This document shows, piece after piece, positions 16,148 through 24,381 of a stretch of 62,183 nucleotides of DNA. The notes below the pieces were generated by a model that was not told where the DNA came from, ran no database searches, and saw nothing but the letters and a program-made list of their open reading frames with translations. The translations under genes were made by a program, and so were the position numbers. This stretch comes from Rhodoblastus sp. 17X3 (lineage in GTDB: Bacteria; Pseudomonadota; Alphaproteobacteria; Rhizobiales; Beijerinckiaceae), in NCBI RefSeq assembly GCF_030056575.1, contig NZ_JASHHX010000023.1:1-62183 (forward strand), given 5' to 3'. The first letter of the stretch is position 1. Every line of letters begins with the position of its first letter.

Positions 16148-17842
16148 ATGCCGTATTCTCCGCGAGAATTTTGCATTTCGCTTCTGGCGATGGCGGCGAT
16201 CGCGTCGCCGGGCCATTGTCAGGAGAGCATCGCCAAGAGTTTCGGCAGCGGCGCCGATCAGGGGAGCGTCGGCTTGTCGGCCGATGCGGGCGATGACGCC
16301 GAACTGGAAGGGCCGCAAGCGATTTATGCCGGTGACAGCGGGGAGATCTACCTTCTCGACCAGTTGAACGGCCGGGTGTTGAAATTCGACCCAGCCAAAC
16401 CGGACGACAAGCCGCAATCGCTGGAGCTTCCCGAGGGCCTGGCGCCGACGGATCTCATCGTTTCCGACAGCGATATTCACGTCTGGGACGGAAAGGTCGT
16501 CACCTTGCAGGCGACGGGCCGGGAGGATGCGCCGGTCCGAGGGCTGTCGATCACCCGTTCCGCCGAACCGCCGGATGAAGCGATCACATCGACTTTCGCA
16601 CAAATGGGCTCGACCGACCTGGCCGATGCGCCCGACCCCGCTTCTGGCGCGCCGCGCAGCCTGCAATCGACCGATCGCAACAAGCAGGTCATCGCCTCGC
16701 ATGGGCGCGGCCCCGTCGTCGCCAGCTTTTCGGCGCTGGGCGGCGAATCCGGCGTGAAGATCGAAGTCGCCCCGCGCAAGGCGGGCGAGTCTCTGGGGCG
16801 GTTGGAGCTTCAGGTGCGCGACCGCCTCGGCGCGGTCGAATTGCTCGACATCGACCGACGGGGACGGTTTTTTGTCTTCGCGGAAAATATCCCGACAGTT
16901 GGATCAGATGCGCCAAATGTCTTCGTTGCGCGATTTTCGCCCGCCGGCCGGATCGAGGGCGTCTATGAATTGCCGCTGACGCAAAATGTCGGGCTGTCCC
17001 GCCGTTTCGTGGCGATCTCCCCGGACGGCGACGTCTATTTTCTTCGGAACAAAAAAGGCTCCAGCGACGTGCTTGGCGTCGGGTTCCGGCAAATTTCGAA
17101 GGGCAAGATCATCGACCTCGGCGGCGGAAGCGCCGGCTTCGACCTGAACGACGTTCCGAAGATCAAGGCGGCCCATGCGGGCGTCAGGCCGCTGACGCGC
17201 GAGCAGGTCATTCAGACCGGCATGGAATTCGCCAATGTGCGCTGGCGCGTCAATCCTTCCTCTTATGGAAACGATCCCGACACGTCCTGCTCAGGCTTCA
17301 ATCGCATCCGCCGTCCGGGCTATCTACATGGGAAGGTCAATCAGCAGGTCGTCGGCGTGCCCTATTGCTGGGGATGCCACGGCAGCCTGGCCAATTTCGC
17401 CTCTTCGATCGGGCGAGGGAGGCTCGCCGGAAACGTCTGCACGCGCAACGACCCCCGCCCCGATGTCGCGGGTGTGGATTGTTCGGCGTTCGTCAGCGCG
17501 GCCTGGGGCCTGTCGACGCATTTCACAACAATCGCCATCCCCGCGATCACCCGGCAACTGCCGAGCGGCTGGGACATGCTGCCCGGCGATGCGCTGAACA
17601 AGCCCGGTTCGCATGTCATGCTGTTCGTGCGCTTCACACCCGACAAGAAGGCGGAGGTGCTGGAATCATCGACCGGCGGCTGCAATGGCAAGGTCTGCCG
17701 CAACGTCTATCCATTGGGGTCGCTTCTCGCCCGCGGCTATGCGCCGGTCCGCTATCGGGGGTTGATGGCCGATACGTCGGCCGCGACCGACGCCTCGAAA
17801 CTTGACGCCGCCACGCCGCAGGGCAAGACGAAGGGGCGGTAA
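16148..17842 (+). CDS. exported propeller-like protein with C-terminal NlpC/P60-like domain
   Basis: A 564-residue protein with a Sec signal peptide (hydrophobic residues 8-23, ending GHCQES). Residues about 50-350 contain repeated short strand patterns such as IYAGDSGEIYLLDQLNGRVL and GDVYFLRN that suggest a beta-propeller or NHL-like sensor fold; this is inference. The C-terminal about 180 residues look like an NlpC/P60-like cysteine peptidase or amidase: Cys445 in GVDCSAFVSAAWGL, an LPGDAL segment, and His489 in GSHVMLFV. Members cleave peptidoglycan peptide bonds. The region before the catalytic Cys is cysteine-rich (CWGCHGS). It starts the exported-protein island. Function is unproven, but the catalytic layout is clear. 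Confidence 0.7.
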   Translation: MPYSPREFCISLLAMAAIASPGHCQESIAKSFGSGADQGSVGLSADAGDDAELEGPQAIYAGDSGEIYLLDQLNGRVLKFDPAKPDDKPQSLELPEGLAPTDLIVSDSDIHVWDGKVVTLQATGREDAPVRGLSITRSAEPPDEAITSTFAQMGSTDLADAPDPASGAPRSLQSTDRNKQVIASHGRGPVVASFSALGGESGVKIEVAPRKAGESLGRLELQVRDRLGAVELLDIDRRGRFFVFAENIPTVGSDAPNVFVARFSPAGRIEGVYELPLTQNVGLSRRFVAISPDGDVYFLRNKKGSSDVLGVGFRQISKGKIIDLGGGSAGFDLNDVPKIKAAHAGVRPLTREQVIQTGMEFANVRWRVNPSSYGNDPDTSCSGFNRIRRPGYLHGKVNQQVVGVPYCWGCHGSLANFASSIGRGRLAGNVCTRNDPRPDVAGVDCSAFVSAAWGLSTHFTTIAIPAITRQLPSGWDMLPGDALNKPGSHVMLFVRFTPDKKAEVLESSTGGCNGKVCRNVYPLGSLLARGYAPVRYRGLMADTSAATDASKLDAATPQGKTKGR

Positions 17843-17978
17843 ATGACGAATTCGTGATCGCGAATAGTGGCGCGGAGGCTTCAGGCCGCGCTATCAACAT
17901 CGTTTTTCATTGTGTTTTCGCCCGGTTCGATTATCATTTCTGCTTGTACTCGAACTTACTTTTCAATGAGGGAATGAG

Positions 17979-19220
17979 ATGCTCAGACCTCATTTGTTGC
18001 GTAGTTTCATTTGCGTCTTTTGCCTGTCCTTCCCGGGTTTTCTTGCGCTTGCGCAAGAACAGCAGCATAAGCGCGAACACGCTCCGCCGAACGCCAAAGT
18101 ATTCTTCACCGGAATAGCCGACGGAGCGACAGTTCCGTCGCATTTCACGGTTCATTTTGGCGCGGAAAACATCGAGATTTCACCCTCCGGAACGGACAAG
18201 CCCAACTCCGGCCACCACCATGTTCTGATCGATAGCCCCCTGCCCGCGCTCGACGCCCCAATCCCGAGCGATCCCAACCACCTGCATTTTGGCCGGGGGC
18301 AATCGGAAGGCGAAATCATCCTTTCGGCCGGCGACCACACCTTGCAGCTTCTGCTCGGCGATAGGGCCCATTTCCCGCATGATCCGCCCGTGGCGTCGGA
18401 GGTCCTGCATGTGCATGTCGACGCCGCCTCCGTCGAGAAAGCGCGCACGCCCTCGCCGCCCAACGCCAGCGTCTTTTTTGTCGGCCTCGAAGATGGCGCG
18501 ACAATTCCGACCAAATCCGTCGTGAAATTCGGCATTGCCGGCATTGGCCTGGCGCCTGCGGGAACGGACAGCCCGGGGACCGGCCACCATCATCTCATCA
18601 TCGACGCGCCGCTGCCGCCGCTCGATCGCGAGATCCCGAGCGATCTCAATTACATGCATTTTGGCCGCGCGCAGACCGAAACGATGTTGACCCTCGCGCC
18701 CGGGCCTCACACGTTGCAATTGCTGCTGGGCGACTATCAGCATGTTCCTCATGATCCGCCGGTCATGTCGAAGGTCATTCACGTCATCGCCTCCGATCAG
18801 GGCGGCGCTGCGGGCGCGTCGCCAACCGACGCTGGCCGGACACCCTCGCCCCCGGACGCCGCCGTCTATTTCATTTATCCGAGGAATGGCGAAACGATTT
18901 ACCCCTCATCGACGATCCGTTTCGGATTGCGCAACATGGGCGTTGCGCCCGCAGGCGTGATCAAGCCGAACACCGGCCATCATCATCTCTTGATCGACGC
19001 GCCGCCGCCGGCGCTCGACCAGGCGATCCCCAGCGATCTCAATCACTTGCACTTCGGGGCCGGCCAAACCGAGAAGAAGATCGCCCTGAAGCCAGGCAAA
19101 CATACGCTCCAACTGGTCCTCGGCGACTATCGGCATGTTCCGCACGACCCGCCGGTCGTGTCGGAACGGATCGAAGTGATTGTCATGGGGCCAAAGCACA
19201 AAAAGCATCGGCGGAGATAA
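17979..19220 (+). CDS. exported protein with three DUF4399 repeats
   Basis: A 413-residue exported protein with a signal peptide (residues 1-25) followed by three tandem DUF4399 domains at about 37-147, 160-271 and 290-402. Each repeat has the same order: VFF/YF strand, DGAT-like turn, APAGTD or SPSGTD, then GHHH (histidines at 79-81, 203-205 and 334-336), IPSDxNxxHFG, HTLQLLLGD and HxPHDPPV. The dense, conserved histidines could bind a metal such as copper or zinc in the periplasm; this is inference. The family has no established function known to me. A single-domain paralogue follows directly. Confidence 0.85.
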   Translation: MLRPHLLRSFICVFCLSFPGFLALAQEQQHKREHAPPNAKVFFTGIADGATVPSHFTVHFGAENIEISPSGTDKPNSGHHHVLIDSPLPALDAPIPSDPNHLHFGRGQSEGEIILSAGDHTLQLLLGDRAHFPHDPPVASEVLHVHVDAASVEKARTPSPPNASVFFVGLEDGATIPTKSVVKFGIAGIGLAPAGTDSPGTGHHHLIIDAPLPPLDREIPSDLNYMHFGRAQTETMLTLAPGPHTLQLLLGDYQHVPHDPPVMSKVIHVIASDQGGAAGASPTDAGRTPSPPDAAVYFIYPRNGETIYPSSTIRFGLRNMGVAPAGVIKPNTGHHHLLIDAPPPALDQAIPSDLNHLHFGAGQTEKKIALKPGKHTLQLVLGDYRHVPHDPPVVSERIEVIVMGPKHKKHRRR

Positions 19221-19255
19221 TTTCTGGCCGCTACCCCGGTTCAGGAGCCAATTTC

Positions 19256-19708
19256 ATGAACTTGCCAAGAATGAACTTGCCAAGGATTACAGCGCTCGCG
19301 ATCGGCGTCTCAGCTATTTGCGCCTGCTCGGCCGTTTCATCGAACGCTGTCGCGGAAACGCCGTCCCCTCCGGGAGCGATCGCCTATTTCCATTATCCGC
19401 TCGACGGCATTCATGTGCCACAGCGATTCACTGTCCGCATCGGCCTGAAGGAAATGGGCGTGGCGCCAGCGGGCGTCGACAAGCCCAACACGGGACATCA
19501 TCATCTGCTGGTCGATACGGAGATGGTCGACCTCACCAAGCCCATTCCATCGGATTACAATCACATTCACCTTGGCAACGGACAAACGGAAGTCGTGTTG
19601 ACCTTGCCTCCGGGGCCACACACACTGCAATTGCTGTTGGCGGATCAACATCACATCCCGCATAAGCCCCCCGTCATGTCGAAGAAGATCACAATCTATG
19701 TGCGTTAG
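19256..19708 (+). CDS. exported single-domain DUF4399 protein
   Basis: A 150-residue paralogue of the preceding gene with one DUF4399 domain (about residues 38-150). It shares GVDKPNTGHHHLLVD, IPSDYNHIHLG, HTLQLLLADQHHIPHKPPV and a terminal beta strand. A signal peptide ends near AVAE at residue 34. The start region holds a 15-bp tandem duplication (MNLPR twice), so translation may begin at the first ATG (19256, GGAG nine bases upstream) or the second (19271). It is close behind the three-repeat gene and close ahead of the FGE-like gene, so all three are probably one operon. Confidence 0.85.
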   Translation: MNLPRMNLPRITALAIGVSAICACSAVSSNAVAETPSPPGAIAYFHYPLDGIHVPQRFTVRIGLKEMGVAPAGVDKPNTGHHHLLVDTEMVDLTKPIPSDYNHIHLGNGQTEVVLTLPPGPHTLQLLLADQHHIPHKPPVMSKKITIYVR

Positions 19709-19736
19709 TTCGTCGGCGTTCATGAGGAACGTCATC

Positions 19737-20798
19737 ATGGCGCTCCTTGCTCACATCCTGATTGCCGCCACCCTTGCGTCGACGTCTTGCGCTGCAGCGC
19801 CGCTTTCCGTCGCGGCCGGCAAGGCCCCGCACTCCGCCATTTTGTTGGCGCAGGCCAAGCCGGAAGATTCGCTGGAGGTTCGCTTCTGGAAAAACATCAA
19901 GGGGAGCGAATCCGCCGATGATTTCCGGATCTATCTCGACGCCTATCCCGACGGTCTCTTTGCGGTGCAAGCCCGGGCCCGTTTGCAGGAACTCCAGAAG
20001 AAGGGCCGCCGCCCGCCGGCTCAGACTACCCCTGCCAAACAGGAGCCGGAACCCACGGCGCCGCGAGCCGACGCGTCCTCTCCGTCCGCCATCGTCAGCG
20101 ACTGCCCGCAATGCCCGCAACTCGTGCTCATCCCGCCCGGCGCCTTCAACATGGGGTCGACGGAGATGTTCCCGTTCGAGGGCCCGGTCCATCAGGTGAC
20201 GATTCACAAGGCGTTTTATATCGGTCAGCGCGAGATCACGATCGACGAATGGGGCGCGTGCGTCGCGGATGGCGGCTGCGCCTATACGCCGCCACGCCAG
20301 GGCGGGACGTCGGGTTCGCTTCCGGTGACCAATCTCGACTGGAACGACGCCCAGAAATATGTCGCATGGCTGAAGCAGAAGACTGGCAAGGCCTATCGCT
20401 TGCCGAGTGAAAGCGAATGGGAATACGCCGCGCGCGCGGGAACGCGGACGACCTATCCCTGGGGCGACAAGATGGAGCCGAACCGGGCCAATTGCTCCGG
20501 CTGCAACGACCCGAAGAACAATGGCGTCGTTCCAACCGGCTCTTTCCCCGCAAATGGCTTCAATCTTTACGACATGGCCGGAAATGCGGCCGAATGGGTC
20601 GAGGATTGCTGGAACGATTCCTATAAATCCGCACCGACGGACGGTTCCGCCTGGACCAGGCCGCAATGCCAGGAGCGTGTGCTGCGCGGAGGCTCATTCA
20701 ATAATGATCCGCGCTATCTGCGATCCGCCTCGCGTTTCAAATATGATTTTGACGTGCGTTATTACACCAATGGATTTCGCGTGGTGCGCGAGAAATAG
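19737..20798 (+). CDS. exported FGE/SUMF1-fold protein lacking the catalytic cysteines
   Basis: A 353-residue exported protein. After a signal peptide and a linker comes an FW-type module at about residues 48-86 (FWKNIKGSESADDFRIYLDA), also found in the caspase-like protein downstream. Then comes the formylglycine-generating-enzyme/sulfatase-modifying fold: LVLIPPGAFNMGST, EITIDEWGACVADGG, PVTNLDWNDAQKYVAWL, YRLPSESEWEYAARAG, YDMAGNAAEWVEDCW and RGGSFNN ending FRVVRE. The paired cysteines that FGE uses after RGGS are replaced (RGGSFNNDPRYLRSASR), so formylglycine synthesis is unlikely; it is more probably a binding or other FGE-fold enzyme. ATG 19737 is chosen for the GAGGA eight bases upstream; an ATG at 19722 is possible. 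Confidence 0.82.
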   Translation: MALLAHILIAATLASTSCAAAPLSVAAGKAPHSAILLAQAKPEDSLEVRFWKNIKGSESADDFRIYLDAYPDGLFAVQARARLQELQKKGRRPPAQTTPAKQEPEPTAPRADASSPSAIVSDCPQCPQLVLIPPGAFNMGSTEMFPFEGPVHQVTIHKAFYIGQREITIDEWGACVADGGCAYTPPRQGGTSGSLPVTNLDWNDAQKYVAWLKQKTGKAYRLPSESEWEYAARAGTRTTYPWGDKMEPNRANCSGCNDPKNNGVVPTGSFPANGFNLYDMAGNAAEWVEDCWNDSYKSAPTDGSAWTRPQCQERVLRGGSFNNDPRYLRSASRFKYDFDVRYYTNGFRVVREK

Positions 20799-20950
20799 CA
20801 TCGCCGCGACTGGCGGACCGGGCCGGTAACCTTCCGAACAAAGCTCGCGCGACGCGAAATCATGGCGGCTATGCCGCGATCGGCTTTGGTAGTATTCTGA
20901 AACGTTTTCAATTCATCAGAATTTGAGGCGGAAACGGGACATTTGGGGAC

Positions 20951-22783
20951 ATGAAAGCGGGATTCAAAATCGCGCTGGCTGCCTGGAGCGTCCTGCTTTG
21001 GTCGCTTTTCAGCCTTTCGGCTTTCGCCGACAAGCGCGTCGCGCTCGTTCTCGGCAATTCCGCCTACGCCCACGTCACCAAGCTCTCCAACCCGGCCAAC
21101 GACGCCCACGATCTCGCGGAGACGCTGCGCGGGCTGGATTTCGACGTCATTTCCCAGACCAACGCCGACATGCGCGCTCTGGACTCCGCGCTGGAGGAAT
21201 TCGAGCGGAAGTCCCAGGGCGCCGACGTGGCGTTGTTTTTTTTCGCCGGGCACGGTCTGCAATTCAAGGGACAGAACTATCTTCTGCCGATCGACGCCAA
21301 TCTCGAAGACGAAGTCAGCTTGAGATATAATACGTTGTCGATTGAGAAGGTGCGTGACGCGCTCGGCGCGGCAAGCGGCGTCAAGATCATGATTCTCGAC
21401 GCCTGCCGCAACAATCCGCTGTCCGACAAACTGATCGTTCGTTCCGCCGGCTTGACCAGAGCCGTCGAGCTGACCCGCGGTCTGGCGCGGCTGGATCGCA
21501 CCGAGGGAATGGTCGTCGCCTACGCCACCCAGGCGGATCAGGTCGCGCAAGACGGGTCCGGCCGAAATAGCCCCTTCTCATCGGCCCTCATTCGCCGCCT
21601 GAAGGAGCCGAATCTTGAAATCGCAACGCTTTTCCGTCGGGTCGCCCAAGACGTCTATGAACAGACCGGCGGCAAACAAAGGCCGGAATTGTCGATTTCG
21701 TTGCTGCAGGACTTTTACCTGAATACGCGCGACGACGATGCGCGATTTTGGCGTCGCATCGGCGCTAATGCGAGCGAATCCGAACTCCATGACTTCATTA
21801 CGAAATTTCCGTCGTCGCCTTTTGTGAACGACGCCCAGAACCGTATCTACGCGCTCGAAGGCGTGCGGCGGGAACGCGAAGAGATGAACCGGCAGATCGC
21901 CGCTCTCGAGGCAGAGCGCCGGCGCTTCCAGGAAGTCGAAGCGAAAAGGCAGGCGGCGGAAAAGCGAGATCAGGAACAAGCCGAGCTCGACCGCCTGGCG
22001 ATCGCCCGGCAGGGACAGGAGCGCCTTGAAGCGGAACGGCGGCAGGCCGAGGCGCAACAGGCGAAAAAGCGCGAACAGGAAGAGCTCGAAAAAGCGCGCC
22101 AGGCGGCTCAAGTTCTCGCGAACGAACGAAAGGAAGTCGAAAGAGTCGCCGCCGAACAGCTGGTCAAGCAGCGCCTGGCCGCGCTGAAACTTGAGGAAGA
22201 CAAGAAGGAGGCCGAGCGCCTCGCCGCCGAGGCGCAGGAGCGGAAGCGGATCGACGCCGAACAGCGCGCCACGGACGAACGCGAGCGCGTTCGTCAGGAG
22301 GTGGAGCGCCTCGCCGTCGAGAAGCGCGCGGCGGAAGCCCAGGCCGCTGAACGCCTTTCCGGTCAGAAACCCGAAGCTGACAACCTCGAAAAAGTTCGCA
22401 CGAGGCTGGCCGCGCTCGAACAGGAAAAGCGGCAGCAGGTCGAACAGGATGCGGCGCGGGAGAAACAGGATGAAAACTGCGCCCGCGAGACAGCTGATTT
22501 CCATCGCCTTTCGGCCAGGAAGCAGAAGGATGGCCTCGAAAAACTGAAAGCGCAGACCACCTGCCCCGGTCTCGCGCAATCGATCGACAAGATCCTCGCG
22601 GAGCTGGCGCCCACGGAGGCGAAGATGTGCGCGAACGAAAGTCAGGCCCTGGCCAGGATCGACAAGAACGACCTCGCCGCGTTGAAGGACTTCGCGTTGA
22701 AAGCGACCTGCGCAACCGCGCGCAAGAGCGCGGCCGAGCAGGTCGTCAAGCTCCAGGCGACCGGCGGCGGATTGCGCCCGTAA
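20951..22783 (+). CDS. exported caspase-like (peptidase C14) protein with coiled-coil tail
   Basis: A 610-residue protein with a signal peptide (residues 1-26). The caspase fold covers about 27-255 with the catalytic dyad His101 in FFFAGHGLQ and Cys152 in MILDACRNNPL. An FW-type module follows (266-302, FWRRIGANASESELHDF). About residues 305-505 are a long, highly charged coiled coil of glutamate, arginine and alanine. The last 100 residues hold two similar helical units with paired cysteines at 510/538 and 560/587. Bacterial caspase homologues cleave after basic or acidic residues and may act in stress or regulated proteolysis. It likely belongs to the DUF4399-FGE operon, 152 bp downstream of the FGE gene. 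Confidence 0.88.
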   Translation: MKAGFKIALAAWSVLLWSLFSLSAFADKRVALVLGNSAYAHVTKLSNPANDAHDLAETLRGLDFDVISQTNADMRALDSALEEFERKSQGADVALFFFAGHGLQFKGQNYLLPIDANLEDEVSLRYNTLSIEKVRDALGAASGVKIMILDACRNNPLSDKLIVRSAGLTRAVELTRGLARLDRTEGMVVAYATQADQVAQDGSGRNSPFSSALIRRLKEPNLEIATLFRRVAQDVYEQTGGKQRPELSISLLQDFYLNTRDDDARFWRRIGANASESELHDFITKFPSSPFVNDAQNRIYALEGVRREREEMNRQIAALEAERRRFQEVEAKRQAAEKRDQEQAELDRLAIARQGQERLEAERRQAEAQQAKKREQEELEKARQAAQVLANERKEVERVAAEQLVKQRLAALKLEEDKKEAERLAAEAQERKRIDAEQRATDERERVRQEVERLAVEKRAAEAQAAERLSGQKPEADNLEKVRTRLAALEQEKRQQVEQDAAREKQDENCARETADFHRLSARKQKDGLEKLKAQTTCPGLAQSIDKILAELAPTEAKMCANESQALARIDKNDLAALKDFALKATCATARKSAAEQVVKLQATGGGLRP

Positions 22784-22817
22784 CGGCGAGCCGCCACCGG
22801 CGCATGAAGCGCATGAG

Positions 22818-23879
22818 CTACCTGGGCGGCGGCCCCACCGCGCCGGGATCGGCAGGACGATTGGCCCGTCTTTCAATCAGCAGCACCCTGAGCTCGGGCG
22901 CCGGCGTGAAATTGTCACTTCGCATTTCAAAGGACGTCGTCGAGGTCTTTTTCAGATTGTTCTGACAGAAGGAGACGATACGCCGGTCCTTCGCCTTGTC
23001 GACAACGAGTTTGAAATGAGCCGCCGGCGCCGCGGCCGGATTCATCTTCAGCCAAATGCGCATTTCCGACACGCCGCTTGCGTTCGCCTCGTCGGCGCCG
23101 GCCAATTTGTCGAGACCGCCCAAAAATCCGTCGTCGACGCAATAGGTCGCGCGTTTCGCCTTGACCACGGCCTCAAGGCCCTTCTGCTCGCGCAGGGCTT
23201 TCCTGAGCGCCGTATCCGGACTCGCGCCAAGGCTGGTCCGGTACTTCAGATCGATCCTCGCCACGCCCATCGGCGGCACAACCGCCTTTCGCGTGGCGTT
23301 GGTCGTCACCGTCCAGGACGGGAAAAACAATGGCTTGCCATCGACGGACGCGCCGGATTCCACAATCAGCCCCTGGCCGGCAAGCTTTTCGCGCAAAGCT
23401 TGCGGCGTAGCGGAGAGTTCGTTTTGGAAAGAGCCGACCGGCGCGAGCGCGATTTTGGACTGACGCAAAACGGCTGTCACGTCCTTGCCGTCGAGCAGCG
23501 CCTTTTGGGTAAAGGCGAAACTCGCGGGCTTGCCGTCGATCTGGAGCGAAACCCCAAGGAAATTGACCGGATCCGACCCCGGGATCGCATATTGGGCGTC
23601 AGGATCCGAAAAATCGAGATCGGGGAAATGGAACTCGAGCACCATTTCGAGCGGCGCGGGGCCCTTGTTGGCGACGGCATAGCTGATGGCGACATTGGTC
23701 GGCGTGATGACGATATTTTCCGATTCCAGGGCGAACGACGCCGGGTCGGATAATTTCGAAAACGCAATCCCTCCGGTTGGCAATTCGATCAGGGATTCCG
23801 AACATGATGCGCTGCGCGCCGTCAGCAGGGCAAACGGTCCGACAAGCAGGAGCAGTCCGGCCGCAGTCAAATACCGCAT
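22818..23879 (-). CDS. exported DUF4424-family protein
   Basis: A 353-residue exported protein. The signal peptide is RYLTAAGLLLLVGPFALLTA, and the mature N-terminus has ELPTGGIAFSKLSDPASFAL then SENIVITPTNVAISYAVANK, the usual DUF4424 opening of alternating strands with 'xxGGL-F-K'. Later segments (FHFPDLDF, FTQKALLDGKDVTAVLRQ, FPSWTV, VPPMGVARIDLKYRTSLG) follow the family pattern. Function is unknown. The ATG at 23879 has a GGGAGGGA before it, better than the longer start at 23909. It is convergent with the caspase gene and divergent from the PAAR-like gene. It may be an envelope structural protein. Confidence 0.75.
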   Translation of the reverse strand: MRYLTAAGLLLLVGPFALLTARSASCSESLIELPTGGIAFSKLSDPASFALESENIVITPTNVAISYAVANKGPAPLEMVLEFHFPDLDFSDPDAQYAIPGSDPVNFLGVSLQIDGKPASFAFTQKALLDGKDVTAVLRQSKIALAPVGSFQNELSATPQALREKLAGQGLIVESGASVDGKPLFFPSWTVTTNATRKAVVPPMGVARIDLKYRTSLGASPDTALRKALREQKGLEAVVKAKRATYCVDDGFLGGLDKLAGADEANASGVSEMRIWLKMNPAAAPAAHFKLVVDKAKDRRIVSFCQNNLKKTSTTSFEMRSDNFTPAPELRVLLIERRANRPADPGAVGPPPR

Positions 23880-24012
23880 CGTCCCTCCCGCGCTTTCGAC
23901 GACCGCCAAACATGCCGCCGCCTCACGAATTCGGGAAGCAAGCGGCGCTACCGATCACCGGAATTCAAGGCTATGATAGGCCCACGCGCAAAGCAATCAG
24001 ATCGGGTCAGAT

Positions 24013-24375
24013 ATGCCGCTTCAGGTCATCAACCAACTCGGCATGTGCTACTGCAGCATGGGAGCCATGCCCGCGCCGATCATCGTCACCAGCAACCAGA
24101 CGGTTTTCTGCTCCAGCCAGCTGGCCGCGACCATCATGGATTTCGCGCCGATCGCCAATATCACGCCCTTTGGCGCATGCGCGACGCTCACCGCCGCCGC
24201 GTCGGGGGTCCCGACCCCTTGCGTCCCGGCCACAACAGGGCCCTGGTCGCCCGGATCGCCCACCAACACCATTCAGGGCTTTCCAAATTTGCGAGATTGC
24301 GACGTTCTGACCTGCGCCGTCGGCGGCGTCATCATGATTCAATTCGCCGGGCAGGCCCAGGTCGACGTCGATTAG
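24013..24375 (+). CDS. DUF4280 PAAR-like protein
   Basis: A 120-residue protein of the DUF4280 type, a PAAR-like fold. It has early cysteines (MCYCSMG), the segment QLAATIMDFAPIANITPFGAC, a PC near residue 70, and the ending LTCAVGGVIMIQFAGQAQV. PAAR and PAAR-like proteins cap the VgrG spike of type VI or related contractile injection systems and can carry effectors. No effector domain is attached here. Seven cysteines (12, 14, 33, 56, 70, 96, 101) may bind a metal. It is convergent (6 bp) with the DUF4384 gene that ends the leftward T6SS arm, and could serve as its spike tip. Confidence 0.8.
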   Translation: MPLQVINQLGMCYCSMGAMPAPIIVTSNQTVFCSSQLAATIMDFAPIANITPFGACATLTAAASGVPTPCVPATTGPWSPGSPTNTIQGFPNLRDCDVLTCAVGGVIMIQFAGQAQVDVD

Positions 24376-24381
24376 CCGGAA

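Noticed and set aside
15991-16176. A 61-codon minus-strand frame
   Set aside because: It overlaps the start and ribosome-binding site of the exported propeller-peptidase gene and has no motif.
21578-22876. A 432-codon leucine- and phenylalanine-rich frame antisense to the coiled coil
   Set aside because: The apparent hydrophobicity arises because glutamate and lysine codons of the coiled coil read as phenylalanine and leucine on the other strand.
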